64,000 nucleotides of DNA from Pelosinus fermentans DSM 17108 (GTDB lineage: Bacteria; Bacillota; Negativicutes; DSM-13327): NCBI RefSeq assembly GCF_000271485.2, contig NZ_AKVN02000001.1:2815501-2879500 (forward strand). The letters are read 5' to 3'. Under the pieces are notes generated by a model, which was given only the letters and a program-made list of their open reading frames with translations, was not told the origin of the DNA and made no database searches. Every line of letters begins with the position of its first letter. Within the stretch, counting starts at the first letter, position 1. Positions 36,575 through 45,368 of the stretch are shown here, piece after piece. Made by a program: the position numbers and the translations under genes.

Positions 36575-39373
36575 TTATGCTGCCACCTTTTTTGTTAATT
36601 CTAAGATTTCGTTAATTTCTGCAGGGGTAAACAAGCCACGGATTCCTTGTGGGTGCAATACTGTAAAAGGTGATTCTATCAAATCGCGCTTTTGCACAGT
36701 CTCTTTTTCCATTATAAATTCTTTCAATAGATTCAAAAAATCCAATTGCCGGGAACTTAGATTGGTATGGCTAAGAATAAATTGTTCAAATGCTCTAGTG
36801 ACTGTTTCCGGGAAGCTTTCCAATACTTCTAGGCCCAAGATATGCCTAATGAACTGAATGAACTTTGCTTTTCGATTTTTATACACATTTTTAAGTAAAT
36901 CCTCCGTAATATGAGGATGCTCGTCGTGTAACATGGCGGCAAGTTCCTGTGCCTCATCTTCGGTAATCTCTTTGCCCTCTTTGATCTTCTGCAAAATCGG
37001 GTTTCGTTCTGTAAGTTCCGTAATGAGCTTTTCTACCATTTCACGGTACTTAGAAACACTCACCGCTGAATGTTCCGGCCCAAACTCTACCATTTCTTTT
37101 GTTTTCAGTAAATCGGTAAAGTCAAACTTAGCAGGTCCTAAAGATTGAATATCACCATCACGATATTTCATTAATGTAGATAACTTTTCGGCAAGTTCAT
37201 CAAACGTTTCATCCGTTGCCCTTGCCCAATAGTGATTGGTTTGAGCAAGCTTAATAATCGACTCTTCTCTTGCAACAATATTGACTGAAAGGGGAAGTTC
37301 ACCAATCAGCTCGACAATATTATCCTTTAAGGTTTCAAATTTTTCTTTTTTATCTGCCAACTTCGCCAAGGACGCTTCAAGCAAATCTTTCTGAAATCGC
37401 ATGGCCTTAAAATCGGTTTGGGAAACCGTTCTAAAAAGCGGTTTTATGGTAACACGTAAAAATTCAATCTTATCATGAGTCAATCTTGTCCAGAAATTAT
37501 CATCTTCAAGTTTTTGCAATTCTGTGGCTGACTCTTGAATCACCACCGAGTTTTGCGGGAGTTCCTGAATCTGTTTTCTAAGCTTACTAATCTCTTTTTC
37601 GGCAATGGCGTGATTATGCGTGTCAATTGCCTTTTCTATTTTATCAAGCCGTATGCCGATAAAGCGCACTGGGAGCGGAATTTGAACTGTTGCTTCCTTG
37701 CCTTTAGGATTGAGCTTAAAATATGCAAAGTTATCCCAACAATCCAAAATAAGGAACTTATCTTTAACCGTGCACCATGGTTTTATTTTATGTGGTTCTA
37801 AAAGCCTCGTACCACGGCCAATCATTTGCCAGAACTTGGTATAAGAATAGACAGGCTTCGCGAAAACAAGATTCACTAGTTCTCTAATATCAATACCTGT
37901 ATCCAACATATCAACACTAAGGGCAATACGCGGCATATCGTTGTTTTTAAACTGATCTAGAAGTCCGCCCTTGCCATAGACCCTTGAATCCTCTGAGATA
38001 AGCACCTTAGCCAGTTCACCGTTGTATTCAGGGTACAAAGAATCAAATATTTGTTCAATCCGCCGGGCATGAGACTTAGAAAAACAAAAGAATATCGTCT
38101 TCCCAGGTAATACACCATTTGTATCTTTAATCGACTCTTCCATGAACTCTTTGACAATGAGCGCATTTGTCCCCTTATTGATAACAGTTCTTTCCAGTTC
38201 GGAGCCTTCAAAATTAATCTCTTCTATCTCTTTTCCTTCAAGAATTAATCTTTTTTGATCTTCCAGAGAGATTGTTCGCTTGCTAATGCCCTCATCCTGA
38301 AACTTGGTATGTATTTTCATTACCTGAAAATTGCACAAGTAAGGCGGTATATTATTCACCGCTTCTTCATATGTGTAAGCAAACGTTGGAAGACCATTTT
38401 CGCAATTAAAAAGCTTGAAAGTATTGTGATCTATGATATCTGTCGGCGTTGCGGTTAGTCCGAGGCTAATCGCTTTGAAATAGTCAAGTACTTCTCCATA
38501 GGTATTATATATGGAGCGGTGGCTTTCATCAATTACAATTAGATCAAAGAAGTGAGGTGAAAGAGTGTTTTCCTCTTCCCTGATAATATTGAGCATCGTG
38601 GGGTAAGTTGAAATATAGATACGACGATCTTTTGCAATGAGCTTTTCGCCGTCTTTTGGCCATCGGGGTTCATTTGGTAAGTGTTCGTTGAAAGCTTCTA
38701 GCCCCTGCTGCCGTAAAGCAATCCTGTCCACTAGAAATAACACCCTTTGTGCATGGCCTGCACGCATGAGTGCATCCACAAGGGCAATACATGTTCTTGT
38801 TTTACCAGTCCCTGTGGCCATCACTAGAAGAAAGTTTCGTTGTTTCCTTTCAATTCCCTCCATAATCGAACGGATTGCTCGTATCTGATAGTCCCTACCC
38901 GCAATTTCTGTATTTATTAATTCATCAGCCAGAGGTTTTCTATGTTCTCGAATATATTGAAACCGTTCTAAATCATCTCGTGTTGGATAACCTAGTATCT
39001 TTCGAGGGGGATAATTCTCTAAGTCCCAGAAGTAAATTTCGAGACCGTTCGTATAAAAGCAGAAAGGAAGTTTGCCACCACGTTGTTTTTGAATATTATA
39101 GCAATACTGTTTTGCCTGTTCCCGGCCAATTCCAGGATCTTTAGAAGTCTTTTTCGCCTCGACAACTGCAAGAGGCTTTGCATCTCTACCCAATAAAACA
39201 TAATCACTATATTGATGACCTTCATAAGGAGTTCGCGCCTCTGCCACACCCTCTGGGAGGGGCACAGAAATATCAAATTCTTTAGAAACCTGAGTAAAAT
39301 TATTGACATCCCAACCTGCTGTATATAGTTTTGCATCAATTAGTTCTTTTCGTGTTTCTGCTTCCGTTTTCAT
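36575..39373 (-). CDS. hsdR: Type I restriction endonuclease subunit
   Basis: 932 residues from ATG 39373 (AGGAG upstream; an earlier TTG/ATG at 39400 has none). The N-terminal nuclease motif is VVEAKKTSKD (ExK). The helicase core has MATGTGKTRTCIALV (Walker A), VIDESHRSIYN (DEAH-like), SLGLTATPTD and MIGRGTRLLEP. The C-terminal region is helical. It is the first gene of the hsdRMS operon; all three frames are intact, so the system may be functional. Confidence 0.95.
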   Translation of the reverse strand: MKTEAETRKELIDAKLYTAGWDVNNFTQVSKEFDISVPLPEGVAEARTPYEGHQYSDYVLLGRDAKPLAVVEAKKTSKDPGIGREQAKQYCYNIQKQRGGKLPFCFYTNGLEIYFWDLENYPPRKILGYPTRDDLERFQYIREHRKPLADELINTEIAGRDYQIRAIRSIMEGIERKQRNFLLVMATGTGKTRTCIALVDALMRAGHAQRVLFLVDRIALRQQGLEAFNEHLPNEPRWPKDGEKLIAKDRRIYISTYPTMLNIIREEENTLSPHFFDLIVIDESHRSIYNTYGEVLDYFKAISLGLTATPTDIIDHNTFKLFNCENGLPTFAYTYEEAVNNIPPYLCNFQVMKIHTKFQDEGISKRTISLEDQKRLILEGKEIEEINFEGSELERTVINKGTNALIVKEFMEESIKDTNGVLPGKTIFFCFSKSHARRIEQIFDSLYPEYNGELAKVLISEDSRVYGKGGLLDQFKNNDMPRIALSVDMLDTGIDIRELVNLVFAKPVYSYTKFWQMIGRGTRLLEPHKIKPWCTVKDKFLILDCWDNFAYFKLNPKGKEATVQIPLPVRFIGIRLDKIEKAIDTHNHAIAEKEISKLRKQIQELPQNSVVIQESATELQKLEDDNFWTRLTHDKIEFLRVTIKPLFRTVSQTDFKAMRFQKDLLEASLAKLADKKEKFETLKDNIVELIGELPLSVNIVAREESIIKLAQTNHYWARATDETFDELAEKLSTLMKYRDGDIQSLGPAKFDFTDLLKTKEMVEFGPEHSAVSVSKYREMVEKLITELTERNPILQKIKEGKEITEDEAQELAAMLHDEHPHITEDLLKNVYKNRKAKFIQFIRHILGLEVLESFPETVTRAFEQFILSHTNLSSRQLDFLNLLKEFIMEKETVQKRDLIESPFTVLHPQGIRGLFTPAEINEILELTKKVAA

Positions 39374-39570
39374 CGTTTCTCCTATCTTAGAGTAACACAC
39401 AAAGACAAGTACATGTGTTATCCCAACTCATTTATGATAGTATATTATTTATGACACGATAAACCCAAGGGATAGGCGTCCTATGTAACAGTAACACTTT
39501 CCCTTACGGGACAATTATCCAGAATATTTTATAATTCACCTTCGTCCATTGAATTTCCTTGTTTTCTTAC

Positions 39571-39607
39571 AAAAAAATACAACGCCTTTCTCTAAGCGTT
39601 GTATTTT
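39571..39607. terminator. Hairpin downstream of the small fragment
   Basis: AAATACAACGC pairs with GCGTTGTATTT. It lies 27 bp behind the 103-residue fragment and about 200 bp upstream of hsdR. Confidence 0.65.
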
Positions 39608-39633
39608 TGTATCTTTAAAAGCATATATGTCCT

Positions 39634-39945
39634 TCAGCTGCCCCATATTTCAAAATGAGCAGCACTTCCAGAACTTCTAATATAATGATTTGATGCTCCT
39701 AAAACTTCTTGAATTTTCTCCGGCATCGGGATTGTCTTACTAATAGAAGGTTGAACGATAATAATTCTACCCACCAGAGGTTTATTCTGTTTTAGTGAAT
39801 CCAAAAAGCCTTTATGATCTCCACTAAGAAACTTGCACTTGTTAGACTTTCTTCGCTGAGCAATTTTATTAATTAGAGTTCCTTTATTCTTCAACCATAT
39901 CAAGCATTTAACAGCTTGTCCAGCTACCTCATAGACATCTGACAC
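39634..39945 (-). pseudogene. C-terminal fragment of an unrecognised larger protein
   Basis: 103 codons with a protein-like sequence (VGRIIIVQPSISKTIPMPEK, then QEVLGASNHYIRSSGSA, ending FEIWGS). No RBS is present in front of the first Met, and the frame ends upstream exactly where the RAYT element's end begins (39948). This looks like the 3' part of a gene cut off by the element or by a later deletion. The rest is not on the other side of the element. I do not know the family. Confidence 0.5.
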
Positions 39946-39947
39946 GC

Positions 39948-40035
39948 TGGAGACACCAAGGGACGTTCCTTTTTTGTCAACTTCTTGCTATTGGAGACAC
40001 CAAGGGACGTTCCTTTTTTGTCAACTTCTTGCTAT
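39948..40035. repeat. Tandem 44-bp duplication at one end of the RAYT element
   Basis: The 44 bp at 39948-39991 (starting TGGAGACACCAAGGGACG) are repeated exactly at 39992-40035. Each copy contains the element end GGGACGTTCCTTTTTTGTCA (39960-39979 and 40004-40023). Confidence 0.9.
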
Positions 40036-40817
40036 CACACCACGAGATATTCCGGTGGCTCGCTCAATTTGACGAATAGATAATCCTTCTTTTTCTTTTA
40101 ATTGCCTAAGTAAAGTATCACGCTCTGCTTTAGACCAAGCTGCGATTTCATGGGGTTCGCTTCCTTCTGTACATCGTAATATTTTGCGACGAATTTCTTC
40201 TTCAGATGGATTGATCTTTCCTGACACATCAAAATGGTCATTTGCGCTAACTTGGTGTAATCGCAGCCATTCATCTTTGCCTAACAGTCCCAAAGAAAAA
40301 TCTGTATCTGTCAATGTCCCACCATGCACATAGTCCCGATAACTGCTAAATCTATATTCCTCCAACGTTCCGACTATTCCTGCCTTGATAGGGTTTTGGT
40401 GTATATAACGTATTAATGGAATAAAGTATTCGTCGACTTCAACTGGTTGGCTTTTATATCGACTGGCAATTAATGCACCATTTCTTTCATATTTTCGATT
40501 AAAATACATTGCATATTTTGTTAAGAGCCGTTTCATGACTAGAGAAATATCACCCATTTTACTTTCCTTGATCAATAAATGAACATGATTGCTCATTAAA
40601 CAATATGCATGTAACTCAAATGCCGTCTCCGTCTTTAATCGTCGCAAACTTTCGAGAAAATATAAAAAATCGATTTCGTCCTCAAATAAATGCTGCCGAT
40701 TTATGCCACGAAAGACTATATGATAAAAACCTGTAGCGCTTAGTCCCCTCGCTTGTCTGGCCATTTTTACCACCTCATTTCCATTCTATCATGTTTATGA
40801 CAAAAAAGGAACGTCCC
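39960..40817. mobile_element. RAYT (REP-associated tyrosine transposase) element
   Basis: The transposase gene at 40021-40764 is bounded by perfect inverted 20-bp ends: GGGACGTTCCTTTTTTGTCA at 40004-40023 (and 39960-39979), and its reverse complement at 40798-40817. The ends are palindromic themselves (GGGACGTTCC is close to self-complementary), as expected for REP-like ends recognised by Y1/HUH transposases. Confidence 0.8.
40021..40764 (-). CDS. Y1/HUH transposase of the RAYT type
   Basis: 247 residues from ATG 40764 (GAGGTGG upstream). The N-terminus, MARQARGLSATGFYHIVFRG, is typical of TnpA-REP proteins. The HUH-type motif is SNHVHLLIKES and the catalytic Tyr is probably in LLTKYAMYFNRKYE. 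RYIHQNPIKAGIV is a further family hallmark. The last 60 residues add a helix-turn-helix (LSIRQIERATGISRGVIARS). It nicks single-stranded REP-like DNA. The gene is intact. Confidence 0.9.
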   Translation of the reverse strand: MARQARGLSATGFYHIVFRGINRQHLFEDEIDFLYFLESLRRLKTETAFELHAYCLMSNHVHLLIKESKMGDISLVMKRLLTKYAMYFNRKYERNGALIASRYKSQPVEVDEYFIPLIRYIHQNPIKAGIVGTLEEYRFSSYRDYVHGGTLTDTDFSLGLLGKDEWLRLHQVSANDHFDVSGKINPSEEEIRRKILRCTEGSEPHEIAAWSKAERDTLLRQLKEKEGLSIRQIERATGISRGVIARS

Positions 40818-40951
40818 TAACCGTTCCATTTACATCGCAATGTTTGCAGCAAATTTCTTCTCCCGATCGATTGATCCTTCGCAATTTAAGTTCCTGTTCT
40901 TTATCATCGATATAACGTTATAATGTAAATATTCAGGGAGGTCATTCTATT

Positions 40952-42181
40952 ATGAGTATCAGTGTGATTAATTCGTATGGTAACCCGATCACCATTACGA
41001 ATGATAATTCTCAAAATACGAGTTCTAATACAAAGGCAGCTGTTGATCTCATTGGCCCAAGCTATCGATTAGATCAGTCGACCATAGATAATTTAGAGAA
41101 AAAAATGATGGAAGCAAAAGAAAATGCAGATGCGGATCGTAGTGCCAATCAAGTTAGAAACGAACTCTTCTATATGACAGCTAAAAATAACCTGCCACAA
41201 GGACCAAATATGGCAACCATAAACTCTGACTATATTAACTCCATTGACCAGCGTGGACTTACTATCCAAAACATAGATGATATGATCCTTAATGCTACAG
41301 CCCTGCATGACAAAATTGATCAAACCTATACAGATGCTGCTGAAAAACAAGCAGATTTCACACGGCTGGATAAGAGCTTACAACAAGCAAAAAACAATTA
41401 TTCGAATATTGCTGATGAGTTGAAAAATGTATTTAATTACTATCAGATTGATTTTGATGCCGAGACCTATAGAAACAAATTAATGGATTTATTTAATAAC
41501 GAAACCTCCAAAATAGAAGCCGTGAAGGCAACCTATCAGGAAGAATGGAGTAAATTTACTTCCACAGATATTAGTAGTGAGGATAAACAGCAACTGCAGC
41601 AATTCTTTAGAGAGCAGCTGCAAAGTTCTGAGTCAACAATACCGACAGATGCAGCAAATATTGAAGATTTATCATTACAGGAAATGAGCCTTATGCTAAA
41701 AACAGTTTCAAACGCCTATGACATGATACATAAAGGCATAACCAGTACTGTTACAGATCGGACTGCGGTGGCCACCTGGGGACTGGCCAAGGCAGAAGTA
41801 AGCGTCTTCGCAAATTCCTTCTTTAGCGACAGCATCAAGGATAAAATGCTAACGAGTGTTGATTATGCAATTACAGAAGAATCTGCTCAGTGGGATACAC
41901 GGATGAAGCAATTAGGAGAGAGCATGAAACAGTATCGATCCGATCCCACTATTACTAATTCTATTGATGATGCAGGTCATAATGCAATCTACGAAAAATT
42001 TTATAATATTAGCAGTAATAGTACTGCAAATAGCTTTAGCGATAAAATAGCAAATGCAGTAGCCAGTATGAATTTTTACAACGAGAATAATGATACGTTT
42101 TTAGAAGCGGCTCGTGCCAATTGGAATACATTGATTGATTCATTACCGCTACAAGAACAATCCAATTACCAATGGATATAA
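40952..42181 (+). CDS. Protein of unknown function, 409 residues
   Basis: It starts MSISVINSYGNPITITNDN, with GGGAGG upstream. It is hydrophilic and largely helical, with long heptad-like stretches (residues about 110-220), and has no signal peptide, membrane helix or cysteine. The N-terminus resembles the leaderless, disordered starts of flagellar-type secreted proteins, but that is only an impression. It stands alone between the RAYT element and a small exported protein, with its own terminator. I recognise no domain. Confidence 0.8.
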   Translation: MSISVINSYGNPITITNDNSQNTSSNTKAAVDLIGPSYRLDQSTIDNLEKKMMEAKENADADRSANQVRNELFYMTAKNNLPQGPNMATINSDYINSIDQRGLTIQNIDDMILNATALHDKIDQTYTDAAEKQADFTRLDKSLQQAKNNYSNIADELKNVFNYYQIDFDAETYRNKLMDLFNNETSKIEAVKATYQEEWSKFTSTDISSEDKQQLQQFFREQLQSSESTIPTDAANIEDLSLQEMSLMLKTVSNAYDMIHKGITSTVTDRTAVATWGLAKAEVSVFANSFFSDSIKDKMLTSVDYAITEESAQWDTRMKQLGESMKQYRSDPTITNSIDDAGHNAIYEKFYNISSNSTANSFSDKIANAVASMNFYNENNDTFLEAARANWNTLIDSLPLQEQSNYQWI

Positions 42182-42323
42182 TCATTGAATAGCTTTTAAG
42201 GTACAGGAAATCCCCCCTAGCTGCTCACCATGTTATTGTGAGCAATGCCCCTAAAATGATATAGAAGAAGCATGGGACAGGTTGTTGATCCCTATTTCAC
42301 TACTATGCCAAATCCACAGAAAA

Positions 42324-42371
42324 GTCGCTCATAATCTATAAATAAGATAGATTATGAGCGGCTTTTCTCTT
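42324..42371 (+). terminator. Terminator after the 409-residue gene
   Basis: CGCTCATAATCTA pairs with TAGATTATGAGCG, followed by CTTTTCT. It lies 140 bp after the stop. Confidence 0.65.
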
Positions 42372-42441
42372 TCCCTTGTCATATTTTTGTCAAAGTTTTG
42401 TAATATAGTAATATCAGACTGAGATTGAGGAGATGTTACAT

Positions 42442-42894
42442 ATGAAAAAAGTATCTTGCTTAGCACTACTCACCTGCTTCCTTGTCACCTTATCAGGAAC
42501 CGCTTTTGCTTGGAGTGACCGTTCCGAGGGCCGCCCAGCACAAAATCCCTCCAGCCTGTCCGTATGGCATGATCGAAATGACGAGTTTCATGTGAAAACA
42601 ACTAACTTTCGTAAGCAGCATGTATTTTCTGGCGTTATTCGTACAGACGGACGCTTTTACGGCATTGATGAGAGAAATCTGGAAAATGGTGATTATGTTA
42701 AAGTAGACCGTGACCGTAACACGATTCGCTTCCGTTTCACAGGACGCGGGATTGATGGATTAGATTTCAAAATAAGAGGAGGAGATACCTTAACTTTTGA
42801 TATCAATAAAGACGGTCGTGACATGGCGACCAATCAAATATTCATCGGCAAAAATGGCTGGCATCCTAAAGACAATAAGTTTACCTTACGATAA
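42442..42894 (+). CDS. Exported protein of unknown function, 150 residues
   Basis: The start at ATG 42442 has GAGGAG nine bases upstream. The signal peptide is MKKVSCLALLTCFLVTLSGT, followed by AFAWS with cleavage after AFA. The mature part is rich in Asp, Arg and Gly, with beta-type segments (FHVKTTNFRKQHVFSGVIR and FYGIDERNLENGDYVKVD). No enzyme motif is seen. It may be a secreted or periplasmic binding or structural protein. A strong terminator follows. Confidence 0.78.
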   Translation: MKKVSCLALLTCFLVTLSGTAFAWSDRSEGRPAQNPSSLSVWHDRNDEFHVKTTNFRKQHVFSGVIRTDGRFYGIDERNLENGDYVKVDRDRNTIRFRFTGRGIDGLDFKIRGGDTLTFDINKDGRDMATNQIFIGKNGWHPKDNKFTLR

Positions 42895-42910
42895 TAACGA
42901 ATTCATTCCT

Positions 42911-42939
42911 AGCGGGCGTTGCATGCGCTCGCTTTTTTT
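42911..42939 (+). terminator. Terminator after the exported protein gene
   Basis: AGCGGGCG and CGCTCGCT form the stem (one G-T pair), followed by seven T. Confidence 0.75.
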
Positions 42940-42984
42940 GCTGTGCTTTTGTATATTATAACACCAGCTTTTTTGATATATTAG

Positions 42985-43360
42985 TTAACACCACTTTTTT
43001 TGCCCGCAATGATGTCTCTAGCTTCATCTCCAACATAAATCACTTCGGACTCTTTCAGTTTGTGAGTTTTTAGAAATCTTTTAATATCCTCATTCTTGCC
43101 AAACATATTGTTTGAACAAATATCTGATTATGTTGAAGACATTCTCTTATATTCTGCTCCGAGTTGGTTGAGACAATTGCGAGCTGAAAGCCGCAGCTGC
43201 TCAATTCCTCCAACAATTCCTTAATACCATCAAACAAACTAAGGTTCTTTCTGGAGTGCTTATATCGTTTATAAATATCCAATGCTAGAAGTGGAAATTT
43301 ATATAATTAAAATCTAGAAATTTAGACCTTTCCATAATCGATAATCCTTGACTTACTAAA
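42985..43360 (-). pseudogene. Broken duplicate of the HAD phosphatase gene at 49078-49707
   Basis: The region matches 49190-49570 base by base over several hundred positions. For example, it encodes FDGIKELLEELSSCGFQLAI, then VSTNSEQNIREC, against FDGIKALLEELNACGFQLAI in the intact copy. It has lost about 19 bp near 43105, which shifts the frame, and lacks the region with catalytic motif I. No intact start is present. Confidence 0.85.
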
Positions 43361-43426
43361 GGTTCCGAAGTAACCAATTGAAGAATTATTTTCCACACCC
43401 CTTTGTTCTGCTGATTCTATCTATCC

Positions 43427-43655
43427 TTTTTCTCTCCGATTTTAGCCAATATTAATCTTTCCAGAGCTGCTAAAGGAGGTGATAACCACTTGTCACGATG
43501 AAAAAGCACCTGAGCTTGAATTGGAATGTCCTGCCCCTTCCAAGCAAGGCTAATGATTTCACCACGTTTTATTTCTTCTTCTACAACAATTTTAGGTAGA
43601 AGGGATACGCCTAGGCCGTTTTTTATACACTGCTTAATAGATTCAAGACTACATG
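43427..43655 (-). pseudogene. C-terminal fragment of a LysR-family regulator
   Basis: On the minus strand the frame reads CSLESIKQCIKNGLGVSLLP and continues VLFHRDKWLSPPLAALERL to a stop at 43427-43429. This is the end of a LysR effector domain, with the typical (S)xEAIKxCVxxGLGxxLLP pattern. The first 210 or so residues, including the HTH, are absent. The fragment ends at the junction with the permease fragment on the other strand. Confidence 0.8.
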
Positions 43656-44633
43656 TTAACGGCTATGCCATTTGGTATGCCAGTGACAGCATTGGTAGGC
43701 GCACATTACCTTGGTAGTATTTTTGCTTGGACGTCATCTGGTATACATTTGGCAGCTGCGGGGCTTCTACTGATTGCCATTACACTTAATTATAGGGGTA
43801 TTGATCTTTCTGGTCATACACAAGTTTTTGTAGTTTCTGCCATTCTTTTCATTCTCACATTTGCTGTTTGGTCTGCTGTTCCCCACGTACAGATATCAGC
43901 GTTTACACCTTTTCTACCACATGGTTGGTTTCCTGTAGGTGAAGCAATGACTCTTTTGTTCTTTGCTTTCATGGGTTGGGAAATGATTGGAAATTTGGCT
44001 GAAGAGTTCAAGAACCCAGTACGGGATATCCCTCTGAGTTTGGGAGTAGCCGTATTATTGACTAATCTATTATACTTCGCTGTTGCCCTCGTCACTATAG
44101 GAACAGATGTCTACCATTCTGGAAATCCTGTTACAGCAATGGTAACATTGGTAGCATATCGCTGGGGTGATATGGCAGGTACACTGGTAGCACTATTGGG
44201 GTTTGTTGTGTGTTATTGTCCTGTTCATACTTTTATCGCTGGTTTTTCCCGCCTTGTATATGCACAAACGCGAGATGGCCATTTCCCCCAATATTGGGGC
44301 CAACTACATCCACGCTTCCAAACTCCCCACATCGCATTACTTGCCTTCGTGCCAATTTACTTCGTCATTCTTTTATTTAGTTATGAACTTTCTTGGAATC
44401 TAGAATCATTAATTAGTATTCCTTGCGTCAACTTTCTTGTTGTATATATGCTTGGAATGGTAGCTGTGGCTCGTACCCTTCCCAATAAGCTTGGCAAGAT
44501 CTCAGCCTGGATCAGCGCAATTCTATCAGGAAGTATATATTTATTTGCAGGTTGGTTTGCATTTTTTCCTATAGTTGTATCACTATTGACCATCTGCCAA
44601 CAGCGCTGGAGTAAAACGAAACGTGCATTTTGA
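43653..44633 (+). pseudogene. APC-family amino acid permease lacking its N-terminus
   Basis: The 326 codons encode about nine membrane segments of an APC permease. The frame starts abruptly at MPFGMPVTALVGAHYLGS, where 80-100 N-terminal residues with the first helices and the substrate-binding GxG motif should precede. GWEMIGNLAEEFKNPVRDIP is the conserved helix 6 and loop. No RBS precedes the first Met. The frame is otherwise clean to the stop. Its 5' end was removed together with that of the divergent LysR gene. Confidence 0.82.
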
Positions 44634-44639
44634 TGCAAA

Positions 44640-44795
44640 TGATCACTGCTGCTACCACTGCCAATTGTAGTCCGGCCGAAACCTCAGCCAACTCTTGACT
44701 TGAAGAAGCAATTTCCTGCATCGATGCCGACTGCTCTTCGGTCGCAGCCAAAACACTTTGCACTTTCACAGCATTTTCCTTGCTGCGTTCCTTTT
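44640..44795 (-). pseudogene. Fragment of a methyl-accepting chemotaxis protein
   Basis: The minus strand encodes VLAATEEQSASMQEIASSSQ followed by ELAEVSAGLQ, the C-terminal end of an MCP signalling domain. Both ends are missing: it abuts the permease fragment on one side and a RAYT end on the other. Confidence 0.8.
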
Positions 44796-44855
44796 ATGGT
44801 ACTAAAGAAACGTCCCTAACTTTCCAAATTCATACCATACAAATCAGGACATACA

Positions 44856-45091
44856 GGGACGTTCTTTTTTTGTCAACTTCTTGCTATCACACCACGAGAT
44901 ATTCCGGTGGCTCGCTCAATTTGGCGAATGAATAGTCCTTCTTTTTCTTTCAATTGCCTAAGTAAAGCATCACGCTCTGTTTTGGGCCAAGCTGCGATTT
45001 CATGAGGTTCGCTTCCTTTTGTACATCACAATATTTTGCGGCGAATTTCTTCTTCAGATAGATTGATCCTTCCTGACACGTCAAAATGGTT
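44856..45091 (-). mobile_element. Truncated second RAYT element
   Basis: From GGGACGTTCTTTTTTTGTCA (44856-44874) through CAACTTCTTGCTATCACACC to about 45091, the DNA is a near copy of 40004-40230, the 3' part of the RAYT gene, with scattered substitutions and a small change near 44926. The match stops at TCAAAATGGTTATTTAA. A fragment of the opposite element end (AAACGTCCCTAAC) lies at 44808-44820. Confidence 0.85.
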
Positions 45092-45149
45092 ATTTAATTA
45101 ACGATAAAAATATGTTACGCGATCTGCAAAAAGAACTTAATTCTATAAG

Positions 45150-45192
45150 ACGGGACTGGAGAATAAAGCATACAATTATTCTCCAGTCCTGT
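45150..45192. terminator. Strong hairpin in the 270-bp gap before the second LysR gene
   Basis: A 17-base stem with one mismatch, ACGGGACTGGAGAATAA with TTATTCTCCAGTCCTGT. No intact gene ends here, so it may be left from a lost one. Nothing else is seen in 45092-45368. Confidence 0.55.
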
Positions 45193-45368
45193 TTACTGCA
45201 TATCTAATTAAAAAAGCCTATTGATGCAATAGATATATTCAATTTCTCTTTTGAGTAAGAGAAGGGTATCATTAAGAAAGAGAAAAGGCCAGACAGGTGA
45301 TCAATTGTCAGGAAGCAACTATTATACTACAATAAGTACAAAGTGAAAATCGGGGATGTGGCAATTGG

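Noticed and set aside
39959-40035. The repeated units looked at first like a short CRISPR array
   Set aside because: Only two copies lie directly next to each other without spacers, and they contain the RAYT element end.
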